From contig LR990048.1 of the NCBI GenBank assembly GCA_905147135.1, forward strand, positions 18,646,563-18,710,562: DNA of 64,000 nucleotides, read 5' to 3'. Source of the stretch: Blastobasis lacticolella (taxonomy: Eukaryota > Arthropoda > Insecta > Lepidoptera > Blastobasidae). The notes beneath the pieces were generated by a model, which saw nothing but the letters and a program-made list of their open reading frames with translations, was not told the origin of the DNA and ran no database searches. Below, piece by piece: positions 53,395-64,000 of the stretch (positions within the stretch are counted from its first letter, which is position 1; each line of letters opens with the position of its first letter). The position numbers and the translations under genes were made by a program.

Positions 53395-53628
53395 TTATGC
53401 GCCATCTAGCCCAAAAGTAATTAAAGTAAAAGTAAGAAAAGCTTGTGTTGTGGGTGCTAGACCACTGATAACCTACTTTTACAATTTTTAATACATACCT
53501 ATTATACATATGACACCCAGACCTGTAATAGAAATTAAAATTTATCATTCTAATTTCTGCGAGGCCGGGAATCGAACCCGGTCAACCAACTGAAACACGC
53601 AGAAGCATCTTACGTCAATGGTAGTCAT
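53395..53628 (-). mobile_element. SINE family 2, in copy B
   Basis: Duplicate of 34,140-34,372. Confidence 0.75.
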
Positions 53629-53705
53629 GTACATTTTTTTCAAATGTCGCCAGATCTTCCACTCTGTATAATAACTAACTTTTATTTATTATTATTATTA
53701 TTATT

Positions 53706-53830
53706 TGACTAGCCAGGCATTTGACCGCCACCTCATCTGGTGGTAAGTGACGATGCGGCCGATGATGGAGCATGCCTGTCTACGAACAGCCAATTCACTC
53801 TAGCCTTGAAGGCATCCAGATTAATTGTAT
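53706..53830 (-). repeat. LINE 3' end (19,080 family), in copy B
   Basis: Duplicate of 34,450-34,575. Confidence 0.75.
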
Positions 53831-53952
53831 CTTAACCAAGACTAACTACATATATCTACTACCTAATTAAAAAAAACAAATTCTTGCCATTGTTCAATAA
53901 GCAGATAGCTCCATTGATTAAGAACGTGAAGTTTATCTACATCTTAACTTAT

Positions 53953-54038
53953 CTTCTACTATATAAAAATAAGTCGGGTTTTCCTTCCTGACGCTATAAC
54001 TCCAGAACGCACGAACCGATTTCCACGGTTTTGCATTC
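53953..54038 (+). mobile_element. Helitron-like 5' fragment at the copy B junction
   Basis: CTTCTACTATATAAAAATAA, then 'ACGCACGAACCGATTTCCAC', as in lepidopteran Helitron-like repeats. It replaces the 1.3 kb present in copy A and joins directly to the middle of a SINE. Confidence 0.5.
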
Positions 54039-54971
54039 GTTATGTACATTAGTTGTAATACTAACCGATGCTCTTACGGTGAGGGAAAACATCGTGATAA
54101 AACTTGCAAATTCAGGCAACTGAATTTGTAACCATGATCCAATCTGGTCAGGTTCCCTTGGTAGCAGGGTCACGGAGGTGAGGTGGCAATTGCTCTGCTG
54201 TAAATACATTTCAAATGGTTGCCGCTTTTGCCATAAAGTGCTTTAAACGTCCGTCAGTTAATCACTTACAAAAAATCCTTTTCAAGTTGAGATTATCCTG
54301 TAACAACATACTGTTTCATAAAGTGGTTCACATTTTACATGATACAATATAATTTTAGGCAGTAACACTAAAGTAAAATACAGGTAATTATGACCAAATT
54401 CGTGTTTGATCACGTTGTGTGCTAGAGGCAATTATCTGGGGTCGTGAGCATACAACTGTATAATGTATGGTAGTAATGTAAATATGAGTACTTACATTCA
54501 AATAGCTCTAATAGTGGAATAGAGTAAAGTAGGTATAGGTTAATTAAAAAAAATAATCATCTAGTCGTTAATGTCTCGGTTGTGCTTTTCACGCACGAGG
54601 GCCCGGTGTCGGCTTTGACCATGATTCAGGATTTGGCAGATCGGATATTTATAGGGGAACCTAACAAAATTGGATCATGATTACATATTCAGTCGCCTGA
54701 ATGAGCAGGTTTCATCACAATGTTTTCCATCACCGTAAAAGCATCGGTCGTGAGCCAATACGACAATTACCTGATTACCAATCAATTCAATTGATCACCA
54801 ATTAATTTCTTCAAAACATTAGCTATGTTCAGTACATCGACTTTTTAAATTGGAGTACAATTAATTTTTAGACGTTTTCATGCCAAAACATCTGCAATCA
54901 AAAACATAAATATTTTCAACAATGCGATGTCAACAGTATTTTTATCAGGTGGTAGGAAAGAAGTCTGTCAA
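54039..54971. repeat. Duplicated block Y, copy B, distal segment
   Basis: Matches 35,994-36,921, including a plus-strand SINE family 1 body (54,041-54,208) and the inverted SINE fragment (54,568-54,755). Confidence 0.9.
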
Positions 54972-54974
54972 TTG

Positions 54975-55670
54975 TCAGTCTAATATCCACCTACGTGTAG
55001 GTAGGTACAGATAATAATCTCCATGTGCGTAATGACTTCGGTCGGGCACCTTAACGTTTAATTGTTGCTATAAATTGCCGTTTTTAGCATAACTTAAATG
55101 TTTAGCTGAGACGGTATTTGTCAAAACGTATGTATTAAATCATTGATTTTTGCTATTTCTAGATATTGAGTTGAGCAGATTACTTATCACTACTGTGGTT
55201 AGAGAGAACTGTTTTTTTTATAAAGTGACGTCACTTTTATCCCTCCTTGCGATTTATCCCGTACCTTTAGCTCTCGGGTGCCCGCTCGGAAAGCCACATA
55301 CGAGGCCCCTTGGGCGGCTCAAAACTACGAACAGGAGATTGACACCTAGTTTGATGAATGACTTACAATATAACGGAACGTAAGATGAAAATATTAAATG
55401 AGCTTAGTTAGATATTGTATTCCATACAAATAATATTAACATCGATAAGTTTGTATAATTACAAAAGGTACTAGGTAAATCAGATGTCAACACTACACAC
55501 TCACGCCCATATCCCACAGGGATAGGCAGGCAAATATTATGAAACTCGTGAAATTACGTGGATTTACAAAATAACACATCAATTCCAATAAAAGGGAGGT
55601 AGTTAAATCTTTGAAATTTAGTCAGTCTGATATTGTGCGTATCAAGTAATAAAAACATACTGCGGAACGG
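54975..55670. other. No gene seen
   Basis: AT-rich, with one 77-codon open stretch (55,150-55,383) lacking any domain. Confidence 0.35.
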
Positions 55671-55675
55671 GTACG

Positions 55676-55860
55676 GAACGCGGACCCCGGGCCTTCACGT
55701 ACCGCGCGGGAGCGCAAACGGGACACAACGCCGAGATTGATGATGATGATGAATAATACATAATAATGTCTAATATTAACGGCCGAAGACCGGGCGAAGT
55801 GGAGAAGAATGGGTAGGAAAGCGGACCCTGGCAGAGGCCGGGATAAGCGGTAACAGTTTT
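55676..55860 (+). repeat. SINE 1 tail and RTE 3' scrap
   Basis: GGGCCTTCACGTACCGCGCG, then CAACGCCGAGATTGATGATG (SINE tail), then GAAGACCGGGCGAAGTGGAG (RTE ORF2 end). Confidence 0.55.
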
Positions 55861-55889
55861 ATCTATGTAACCCATAGAAGTGTGCAAAC

Positions 55890-56705
55890 CACTTGAATAG
55901 TGGTTTTCGAATCATTGTGGTGAGAGGATTTGTCAGCCTGGACTCTGCGTTATCGAGTCCAGCTGCTTCCAGGGTGCGCCACGGGGAGGCTCCTTTCACT
56001 ACCTGGGGAGCAGATCCGCATGTTCTCCGGACGACGGGTCTCTCGCTTTCATACTCGGCAGGTGAATATGCGTGTCCATTGTGGCACCGATCCGCCCATG
56101 CGAAGGAAGTCGACAAGGCCTTAAATGAGACATGCCGTATCATAACGGGCTGCCTCAAGCCTACACCGCTTGGAATGGTATACCCAATGGTATAATGGCT
56201 TAGCAGGTATTGCCCCACCATGTGTACGGCGCAAAGTGGCCTGTGCAGAGGAGAAACTCAGGCAGGAAATAGACGCACGACATCCACTGAATGGTCATAT
56301 AATGCCCCCCGCACGCCTCAAAAGCCGGAACAGTTTTCTGAGGTCTACAATCTCCGCTATGAACCTTCTAGGGAGGCAAGGGAGCAGCTGTGGCGTGCCC
56401 AATATCCAGTGCCTTCTGGATCCATCGCACCCAGCGAATCCCTGCCACCAGGACACGAGCTGCAGTGGCCAACTTGGAAGTCACTTAACCGTTTACGGAT
56501 GCAGGTTGGCCGCTGCAAAGACTCTCTGGCTAAGTGGGGCTTCATTGACCAGACACAGCAGCGATGCGACTGTGGAGCTCCATCCCAAATCATGGAGCAT
56601 CTGCTTTCTTGTCCTCTTTGTCCTGCTACCTGCACTAGGGAGGAATTGTTCCTGGCGACTGATAATGCCGTTGCCGTAGCCAATTACTGGGCATGCCAGA
56701 TCTAG
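55890..56705 (+). pseudogene. LINE ORF2 C-terminal region
   Basis: The reading moves through three frames. First TGLSLSYSAGEYACPLWHRS and EVDKALNETCRIITGCLKPT (to 56,170). Then GLAGIAPPCVRRKVACAEEK to RLKSRNSFL (to about 56,340). Last LPPGHELQWPTWKSLNRLR and CDCGAPSQIMEHLLSCPLC, to the stop at 56,705. This is the segment after the RT core of non-LTR elements, ending in a cysteine/histidine cluster. The first frameshift lies at a small tandem repeat of AATGGTATA (56,174-56,192). Confidence 0.8.
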
Positions 56706-56854
56706 GGTTTTCGAAAAATTGACTCGACGAAGAAGAAGACTTGAATAGTAAGAGTTTTTCATTGATCCCAAATACTGACTCTACAAAGTCACAAAATTCA
56801 CACATTTTTACTTTATTATGTTAAAAATATACATTGTTGAGAAAAAGTGTATTT

Positions 56855-57010
56855 TGCGTACGGCTAAGGAAAATAATGCCTTGCCAATGGAACAGAACAT
56901 CCTGGACTCCTTCTAAGCCATAGTGAATCGTCTTCATCTAGACAGGTATGCTCCACCTTCGGCCGCATCGTAACCTACCATCAGGTGAGATGGCGGTCAA
57001 ACGTCCGCCT
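56855..57010 (+). repeat. LINE 3' end (19,080 family)
   Basis: GCGTACGGCTAAGGAAAATA to CATCAGGTGAGATGGCGGTC. Confidence 0.7.
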
Positions 57011-57029
57011 AGTACACATCATACAGCAT

Positions 57030-57080
57030 ATCACGTCAACAGCCCATACAGTCCATTGCTGGACTTGAGCCTCTTCTTTA
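57030..57080 (-). repeat. RTE-type 3' end scrap
   Basis: CAACAGCCCATACAGTCCAT, then TGCTGGACTTGAGCCTC. Confidence 0.55.
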
Positions 57081-57465
57081 TTGCCCAGAATAATTTGTTC
57101 ACAAAGTATTAAAAGCATCATTGCACCAAAGCTGAACGTGGATAAACATTGCGCACGATATCAGGCAGTTCATTTGTTCAATCGGTTGCTATTTTATTAT
57201 AAATATAATTAATGTCAACACTTTTAAAAATAAACTTGTGGGGCACACTGAACTGGGGGGACGGCGTCACTCATTAATAAAACAATTAACATGTAAAGTA
57301 ACATATTTACTGCTTTTCGAAGTATTCTCCATTATATTTTCAATACTTTTTCGTTCTGTAAATCACGCTCTCATCCGGCCCCGTAAATGTAAAAGCTCTT
57401 ATAAATTTTTAGAAAAAATTTAGAAATCGCATGGTGCCAAGTGTGGACTATGTGCGGGATGGGTT
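57081..57465. other. No gene seen
   Basis: AT-rich. A 61-codon open stretch at 57,238-57,423 has no domain. Confidence 0.35.
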
Positions 57466-57890
57466 CTATCTTTTCAGAAGTCTGACTTGACTTGATTTGC
57501 TGTCACTGTCGCACACCCATACAGAAGACTTTCTTTCCGGCATGTAACAAATCCATGTTTCATCTCCTGTCACAATGTCATACACACCATTTGAACGTCC
57601 GTGATCGTACTTAAACAACATTTTTTACACTAATCAACTAGAGTCCGTTTTTGTTTTGGGGTGAGTTCATGAGGAATCCAGTGGCACCAAAATTAAACTT
57701 TTAAATGTTTATGTAAGATTTTTCAAATTCGGCTTATGAGCCTTATGCCAATCCCCAAACGTCCTCGAATCACCTCATAGGTGAAACGCCGGTTTTCTTC
57801 AAGATGCCTGACAGTAGCCACATGATCTTCAGTGATCGCATTTGAGGGCCGACCTTCACGAATTTTATCATGGAGAGAAACACGGCCACG
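57466..57890 (-). pseudogene. Mariner-family transposase relic
   Basis: In coding order the minus strand reads RGRVSLHDKIREGRPSNAIT, HVATVRHLEENRRFTYEVIR, LGIG (helix-turn-helix region), WIPHELTPKQKRTLVD, then KMLFKYDHGRSNGVYDIVTG and DETWICYMPERKSSVWV. The TGDE is the first catalytic aspartate region of mariner DDD-type transposases. Stops and frame changes make it non-functional, and both ends are cut. No inverted repeats are visible. Confidence 0.85.
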
Positions 57891-57894
57891 ATCA

Positions 57895-58200
57895 CATTCT
57901 AAAAAAACGGTTACGCAGAGCGACTACAACCATTCAGACCCATCCTCCTAGACGGCTACTCCAAACATCGCAACGAAACACGGCTGGGCCGCTTGACGAC
58001 GTGTTCACCTGGAGGGTGGTGACTAGCCTCGGCCGAAGCCTACCACCGGAGAGTGCTGTCAATTTCGCACTACCCGGGGATCACGACGTGTAGGGTATCT
58101 AGACTCTTGAATCATGAAGTCCAAAGTGAGCTTCGCCTACTGACGCGGACAGCATTGACCCTCAGCTGAGTCCAGCTATCCAAAGTTTTGCAAAATTATT
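57895..58200 (+). repeat. Unidentified repeat-like coding scrap
   Basis: A forward frame (57,842-58,093) reads PLDDVFTWRVVTSLGRSLPP with an atypically GC-rich composition, like a LINE fragment. It overlaps the mariner relic on its left. I cannot name it. Confidence 0.3.
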
Positions 58201-58449
58201 TTTATACGAGTGGACCCGGCGCGACTTTTTTCGCTTACACCTGCTTTACCCTTATCAACCCTTATTATCTTACTTGTAAACCTTCCTCTTAAATCACTCT
58301 ATCTATTGTTAAAAACCACAATAAAATCCATAGCGTAGTTTAAAAGATATAAGCGTACTGATGCGAACAGCATTGATCCCCAAAAAATATAACTGATACG
58401 GGTCCCAAACTGTACTGCAATCTACCAGAATTTTAAATCTTTAGATATT

Positions 58450-58655
58450 CATCATCACAGCTCATAACAGTCCACTGCAGGACTAGGGGCCTCTCCCACG
58501 ACAAGGGAGGTTATTGCCATAATCTCCACGCTTGGCAGGCGGGTTGGAGATCGCAGTGTTATAAATAAAAGTATGGAAAACGCTGCTGCCCATTTTCCAG
58601 CTTACAGAGATCCTAGATCTTTTGCCTCGAGAACATTAGTCGCCTTGTACGCCTT
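58450..58655 (-). repeat. RTE-type 3'-end repeat, good copy
   Basis: CATCATCACAGCTCATAACA through 'CTTGGCAGGCGGGTTGGAG' to TAGTCGCCTTGTAC. Confidence 0.8.
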
Positions 58656-58659
58656 TAGA

Positions 58660-59925
58660 TATTACAAATTTCAAATTGTTTTTAGCAAATTCACTAATTG
58701 ATCAATGTTATTACAATGTTAATGATTACCTTAGTGACATCAATTTAAGAAAATTTTGACATTTGGTTGTTTTGGGATTTTGTATTCTTGGGAGAATTGT
58801 ATTCTTTTATAGTTTGGCAAGAAAGTCGTGAAAAGAATGTTTTGGGAACTACTGCTCTCGCCTAAATTGGCCACACTAAATTAATGTCAAACTCAAATAT
58901 TCTATAACTATCTGTGGTCAAACTGACTTCAGCTGTCACGTCATCTGGACATTGTCGTTGTTTTGTTGTTGTTATGTTTAAGTGGATATGTGTATATTTC
59001 TATATTTTTACTGTGTTGGACATTTTTTTTTTAATTTATGCAAAAACGAATAAAATCGGCATGAGAAATGTAATATTTAGAATTGTTCATATGTATGGCC
59101 GAGTTTAGAGCAGATAAGTTGCTGTGCCATTTGGTAGATGTTTACGGCCGAATAGCAAAGATTATCGGTACATAAAATGTTCCTCAATTTTGAAAATATT
59201 GTATTCAATGTGATCTATTGGAAATCATTTGAATTTCCGTAAAATTTATGTGTTTTGTAGTATTGGTTACATTTATTTAAGGTTACAAAATTTACCGTCA
59301 AATTATAATGTACTGGTATAGTTTTTATCGTTTTGTATTTTTTTTCGTAAATATAATATTCATTGATATGGTTGCCCGCTGTACTTGGTATCCGGACATT
59401 CAAATATAATGTGATTTACTGACTGCTCAGGGCAGCCGCACTGGCATGCCGATGCCTCGCACCAACCCCATTTGTGCCATAGATACGCACAGTTTCCGAC
59501 GCGGAAGATTTTTAGTCCCTTACGGCCGAAGCTCTCGCCTACTTGACGAAATGTAAATTGAAAATTTAAGTAGCAGTAGGAACTTAAAAGCCATACGATA
59601 AATAAATAAATAAATTGATATGGTTGCTTTCAGGTGTCAAAAGGCAGGGTCTAAAAGCAGTGTGGCGCTTCTGTATTATATTGTAGCAACAAGCTATATT
59701 ATCCAGGCACATTACGCAATGTACCTACTACTATTCGGGCTGGAGAAATGAAACCCAGGATCAAGGAATTTTGAATAATATATTAGATTATTAAGATTAT
59801 CAAGGTCACTGGTCGAACAGAGAGAGAATCAGAAGATAACAGTTTGACATTACATCGTTCCGTGCATCAGTGTTGCTGTTAATAAATTAATAAGAGTACA
59901 TATAAACCAATCTTGTATGTGTATG
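58660..59925. other. No gene seen
   Basis: AT-rich. 59,405-59,530 is a GC-richer scrap (GACTGCTCAGGGCAGCCGC, then 'TTTCCGACGCGGAAGATTTT') that is probably LINE-derived. (AAAT)n at 59,597-59,614 marks a retroelement tail. Confidence 0.35.
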
Positions 59926-59934
59926 GGTAACCTG

Positions 59935-60068
59935 GTAGCAGAGTCACGGAGGTCAGATGGCAGTCGTTCTACTGTAATTATCTAATCTGCCAAATCCTGG
60001 ATCATGGTCAAGGCGGACCTCGGGCCCTCGTGCGCGAGAGCACAAACGGGACATTAACGCCAAGATCA
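59935..60068 (+). mobile_element. SINE family 1, 3' part
   Basis: CTGGTAGCAGAGTCACGGAG to 'CATTAACGCCAAGATCAT'. Confidence 0.8.
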
Positions 60069-60069
60069 T

Positions 60070-60810
60070 ATATTACCAATCACTTTGTCTATACTAACTA
60101 TACTGAACTAGCACTTTCAGCTGATGTGGTTTAATAAGCCCAGCATTGGATTGTCGTAGGCAGGTGGACGCGTCGTAGTCGTGCGATATGATATAAAATA
60201 TTAACAAGTATCAAATTTTCTAGTCGAAATATACGAGACACAGACACAAAGAAATTGGACATAGAGGCAAAGCACAGACGTGAAGATACTATTTTTTAAT
60301 ATTTTAAGTTCACAGACAACACAACAGAACAATTATACCATGTAAACGATGGAAGCACTCTCAATTTTTTTTACGTCTTTCTTGACAGACTGTACAGACT
60401 GTATAGTTGCACCATCCTCATATCGACCCGAATCCGACCCGAAACGTAAACCAGTTAGATAGTACATAGTTGCGCCACTGCCCACGGGAATTTTTAAATA
60501 GCGACTAATTTGGGACGAAACGACGGGCATAGAACATTCAGCGGGACTCCTTCCACATTCGACTTCTTTTTCTCTTTTATTGTGATAAGAGTCTCTTTCT
60601 CGTCGAGTCGCAATTTGTCCGAGCTAACGGCTTCGACGGAATGCCTCGGGCATCGTAGTTGTGTGAATTACTGGAAGTTTGTTACAGGAATAAATTAAAA
60701 TGGTGATGTTGCTGTATTCAGATGCAATATAGTCCTTATTTATAATTTATTTATACTTATTTATAGGTCGAACACGTAGAGCGGATGGATGTAAAAAGAT
60801 TGACGGAAGA
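60070..60810. other. No gene seen
   Basis: Unassigned sequence with short overlapping open stretches and no domain. Confidence 0.35.
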
Positions 60811-60817
60811 GGTATAC

Positions 60818-60945
60818 AGGGTGTTACATAATATATGTATAACGCCGTGAACTGGATGGAGTGCTAAACTTATTAAAACGATTGGTACAATTATTTTTTT
60901 CGTGCGTGGAATAGTTTGCGAGTAAATGACTATCAAGCTTTTTTT
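60818..60945 (+). mobile_element. MITE fragment (13,966 family), left part
   Basis: 'TATACAGGGTGTTACATAAT' and GTGAACTGGATGGAGTGCTA, as at 13,964-14,090. The right end is missing. Confidence 0.8.
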
Positions 60946-60949
60946 TAAA

Positions 60950-61320
60950 CCAAATATTTGAAATAATGTGTAGGGATTTTTATTGATCTCAAACAATAGA
61001 AATTGATATTTTAAATGTGATTATTATTTCTTACTGGTGGTTCTCAGTGGCTTTCATTCAGGAACCATTTGGCACATCGTTGAGAACAAGGTTGCTTTCC
61101 TAAAGAATCGAAATCCTGAAGAAAAGACCACTGACGCCCCCTCGGTCATTAATATTAGACAAAAATTTCTATTGATTCAAGGCATGAAGAACCAGTTAAA
61201 GTCCATAGTATTAAATTGCAGAATAAAATGGAATCTTCCATCGATCGAAAAAAACATCCCGTATCTGCGATAACTTCGTCTTAAAGCATAACAACTTTTT
61301 TATATTTGTATTACTATTAG
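60950..61320. other. No gene seen
   Basis: One open stretch (61,037-61,273, 78 codons) has no recognisable domain. Confidence 0.35.
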
Positions 61321-61324
61321 ATAG

Positions 61325-61885
61325 GTTTGACCGCCATCTGAACTGTTGGTAAGTGACGATGCGGCCGAAAATGGAGCATGCCCGTCTTAGAACAGTCTAT
61401 TCAATCTAGCCTTGAAGGTGTCTGGACGCCTATAATCTGGATTATATTGATCAGAGACACACTCGCAGGCAACGAGTTCCATTCTTTAGTAGTACGCATT
61501 ATAAAGGTCGAACCAAAGCGACTCGCGCGGTTAGCTAAAATATCCAAGACATAAGGATGAAGCGTGCGCCCGGATCGCGTCTCCCGATTGCGGACCGAGG
61601 CCGACGAGAAGACGAATGAGGTCGTGCAACTGCTTCACACACTCTCCTAAATGTAACCTGTAGAAAACTGACAGACAGTCAACGCTACGCCGATGCTTGA
61701 GGCTCTGTAGTTTAGCTTCAAATTGACTTGTGCTTTAACAATAAATTGCGGGTCACAAATTATCTTCTTTGCACGTTTTCCCACTGAATCCAAAGCCGCC
61801 AGTTGATATTTGAGAGTAGTAGTAGAGTTGCAGAGTTGGCTGCAGTACTCCATGCAGAATCGGACTTCAAAATATACTTTCATGT
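61325..61885 (-). pseudogene. LINE ORF2 C-terminus to 3' end
   Basis: In coding order: MEYCSQLCNSTTTLKYQLAA, LDSVGKRAKKIICDPQ (about 61,850-61,745), a decayed middle, then PDTFKARLNRLF, DGHAPFSAASS and the 3' motif CAGATGGCGGTCAAACC. This is the fullest copy of the 19,080 family, with frame changes and stops. Confidence 0.75.
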
Positions 61886-62028
61886 GTGCCTTCTTGGCTA
61901 GTAGACGATTTAAATTCTCTTTTTATGTACATCGCAATCGGCGTACAATAACCATTTAATACTCTCTACATTCACCGATTTGTTAATTCCGCGACTGAAA
62001 ATCAAGTGTAATATGGTGTAATAGTTTG

Positions 62029-62068
62029 TATAAATACAAAAGCGTTATCTTTATCGGCGTAGTGTGTT
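62029..62068 (+). promoter_or_regulatory. Core promoter remnant of the CYP9 pseudogene
   Basis: TATAAATA at 62,029-62,036 lies 32 bp before the A of AGTGTG (62,061), a canonical TATA-to-start spacing. The ATG follows at 62,094. Confidence 0.55.
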
Positions 62069-62093
62069 TCGTTCGAAGTGTGTACGAAGCAAG

Positions 62094-62552
62094 ATGATTA
62101 TTTAAATTTTAATATTTATTGTGACGGCTGTATTCGCGTATATTGTTTACAGTTACAAGAAGATACAGAATCACTTTGATAAGAATGGAATTCGATATGT
62201 GCCCAGTGTCCCCCTGTTTGGCAATAATTATAAAAGTACTATAAAGAAGCAGCATATTATTGTTGTTGACGTTTTTCCAATCAAATATATTGTATAGGTA
62301 CAGTATTTCTATTACCTCAGCAAAGAGTTTCCTTCTTTTAGGTAAACTAAAATTTATAATTACATTTTTAATAATTTATTTTTAGGGTCCAGATTCGCAC
62401 TTTTGGAACTGAAGGTGTTGTTGTACCATCTGATTCTCAATTTTAAGCTGCTTAAATGTGAGAAGACAGCTGATCCTATCAAGTTGCAGGAAGGCGTCTT
62501 TACCGTTAAAGTAAGAAGAGGTTCCTGGATTAGGTTAGAACCAAGAACTTAA
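62094..62552 (+). pseudogene. CYP9-like P450 pseudogene: exon 1 and last exon only
   Basis: Exon 1 starts at ATG 62,094 with a stop at codon 4 (TAA where the intact gene has GAA, Glu). It then reads ILIFIVTAVFAYIVYSYKK, FDKNGIRYVPSVPLFGNNYK, STIKKQH (to about 62,260), matching residues 5-54 of the intact P450. The final exon (62,386-62,552, preceded by TTTTTAG) is fully open: SRFALLELKVLLYHLI to RGSWIRLEPRT, stop. It has the same 167-bp length and splice phase as exon 10 of the intact gene. Exons 2-9, including the heme cysteine, are absent. Upstream and 3' UTR sequence also match the intact gene, so it arose by DNA duplication and internal deletion, not by retroposition. Confidence 0.92.
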
Positions 62553-62554
62553 AT

Positions 62555-63570
62555 GTATTCTACGTTAAGACTGTATATTGTATTGAAATGTAAACGCTTT
62601 GAAAAATATTGTTGTTTCTAGATCGAAACAAATTTTTAAAAATCATTTAAAAAAAAATTATATGTTTAGATATATTACTTAGAAATGATTTTTGTACATA
62701 GTTAGATAGATAGCCTAATGTATTTATATATGTATTTATTTTTGTATTTTCCTTTTTCTAATACCTGAATCATGATATCTAATTTCGAAATATGAAATAA
62801 ATGTTGACATAATAATTTACAAAAAAATACAAAATTTATTCGTTTTTAGTAAAAATTCAACTTTTATAAAACATTGTAAGTTTCGTGTAAAGAACTATTA
62901 ATAATAAAAAAGGAATTTTACTTTATACAAATACCACAAATTGTTGTTATGTATAGATGCGTTACCACCTACATAGATGAGCTGGTTAAACGAGCCCTTT
63001 GTTTTCCTCTGGTTTTTTACGGTTTTTAGTTTAAGTTTGAGTTTGCAGGAAATGTCCTGATAATGCCACCCCCCATTAAATAAAGTGCCTACCACTACGG
63101 GAAAAAGATGTGAGTTGACGTGGCGCTGTAGACTGCCGAAAGGATGTTGGAAAACTAGTAAAATCAGTACAAAATAGTTATTTGTGTTAACTAAATTTGT
63201 AATAATAATACAAAAGCTTTTTATTTTAAAGAATGGCTCTGGTTGTAGGTCAAGGTTGTAAAAATTAGTGTCAAAATGTCTACACATGTTTCTACAAATG
63301 TTTTTACAGTTTTACTCTTTTGCAAAAGCGACTACATACATGTTTTTCAATTTTATTTTTGGATAAGTTTTAGCAAGGATAGCGGACATAATAAACGAAC
63401 GTTTCGTCGACGCCGTAGAACTTTGTCATTTATGTTATTTTAAATATTAATCGCATCTGCTTCATCTGCAACAATATACGAAATATAATAAAAAAGTACT
63501 CAGTGACCGTAGTAACAGGAAACCCGAGCTGCAAACAAAGTCGTCCGTTTCGTAAACGACGAACTCATCA
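62555..63570. other. No gene seen beyond the pseudogene 3' flank
   Basis: AT-rich. The 129-codon minus-strand open stretch (62,898-63,287) has hydrophobic and low-complexity composition and no domain. Confidence 0.4.
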
Positions 63571-63574
63571 TCAT

Positions 63575-63928
63575 AATCTTGGCGTTAATGTCCCGCTTGC
63601 GCTCTCGCGCATGAGCGCCCGGGGTCCTCCTTGACCATGATCCAGGATTTGGCAGGTCAGGTAATTACAGTGGAGCGACTGCCATCTGACCTCCATGAGC
63701 CTGCAACCAGGGGAACCTGACAAGATTAGATCATGGTTACACATTTAGTCGCCTGAATGTGCAGGTTTCATCACCATATTTTCCCTCACCGTAAAAGCGT
63801 CGATTAGTATTCAACTAATGTTCATAACTCAGAAAACAGTGATTGGTACATGGCCGGAGCGGGATTCGAACCCGGGACATCTGGCTCATACGAGTCGTAT
63901 ACTCTAACCGCTCGGCCACCGACGCTCT
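63575..63928 (-). mobile_element. SINE family 1, full length
   Basis: An intact tRNA-like head (A box and GGTTCGAATCC B box on the minus strand, 63,855-63,928), middle and tail. CGTATACGGCGAACT after the head resembles CGTAAACGACGAACT before the tail (13 of 15), an aged target duplication. Confidence 0.88.
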
Positions 63929-64000
63929 CGTATACGGCGAACTAAGCCTTTGCAAAGAGTGTGGGAGTCGTTTAAATATTTATGGTTTGCGCCCTTTGAT

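Larger units (their letters stand above)
50552..53952. repeat. Duplicated block Y, copy B
   Basis: Matches 31,781-34,697 at about 98-99% by eye, with the 480-bp insertion as the one large difference. Confidence 0.93.

Noticed and set aside
59405..59530. Possible coding scrap
   Set aside because: GC-richer and LINE-like in feel, but I could not match it to any domain in either strand.
62898..63287. 129-codon minus-strand open frame
   Set aside because: AT-rich, low-complexity translation with no domain, and no splice or regulatory context.

Overview
This is eukaryotic, intron-rich, AT-rich and heavily transposon-laden DNA. It is best explained as a lepidopteran (moth or butterfly) genome. 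The evidence is a ten-exon CYP9-type cytochrome P450, intronless divergent ionotropic receptors, and typical lepidopteran repeat families: tRNA-headed SINEs, LINE tails ending in GATGATGATG, and LINE 3' ends carrying 'ATCAGGTGGGC'-type motifs. Species cannot be told from the sequence.

Layout. 1-1,920: decayed LINE coding pieces, a small element with two identical 285-bp terminal repeats (TRIM-like), and a LINE tail. 2,080-12,950 (minus strand): a complete CYP9-like P450 gene, 10 exons and 523 codons. I rebuilt it exon by exon; every junction keeps frame and one intron uses GC-AG. Its introns hold a full SINE with a 17-bp target duplication, LINE relics and a 1.28-kb inverted-repeat element. 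13.7-15.4 kb: three consecutive MITE-like elements upstream of the P450. 15.4-25.3 kb: mostly gene-poor DNA with repeat pieces, a fold-back element and a perfect hairpin. 25.3-28.9 kb: two adjacent Jockey-type LINE relics.

30.5-36.9 kb and 43.6-55.0 kb: two copies of one segmental duplication. Each carries an intact, intronless 568-codon ionotropic receptor on the minus strand (32,224-33,930 and 51,479-53,185), and the two proteins differ at five residues. The copies have been disrupted differently. The second contains a nested stack of inverted-repeat elements (44.5-46.4 kb) and a 480-bp TG...CA insertion flanked by TATA. Between and beyond lie a Helitron-like end, a THAP-domain relic (42.3-42.9 kb), a possible HARBI1 fragment, a ~105-bp tandem repeat, a LINE ORF2 end and a mariner transposase relic.

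62.0-62.6 kb (plus strand): a CYP9 pseudogene related to the first P450. It keeps a TATA box, a transcription-start-like motif, exon 1 (with an early stop) and the last exon only, so the window is bracketed by an intact CYP9 and an inverted, internally deleted paralogue.

The likely working genes are therefore one detoxification-type P450 and two chemosensory receptors. They show no operon-like link. Almost everything else is mobile DNA or its remains. I found no evidence of a novel defence or biosynthetic system. The most unusual material is the duplication mosaic with nested elements, the GC-AG intron, the substituted P450 motifs and the THAP relic.
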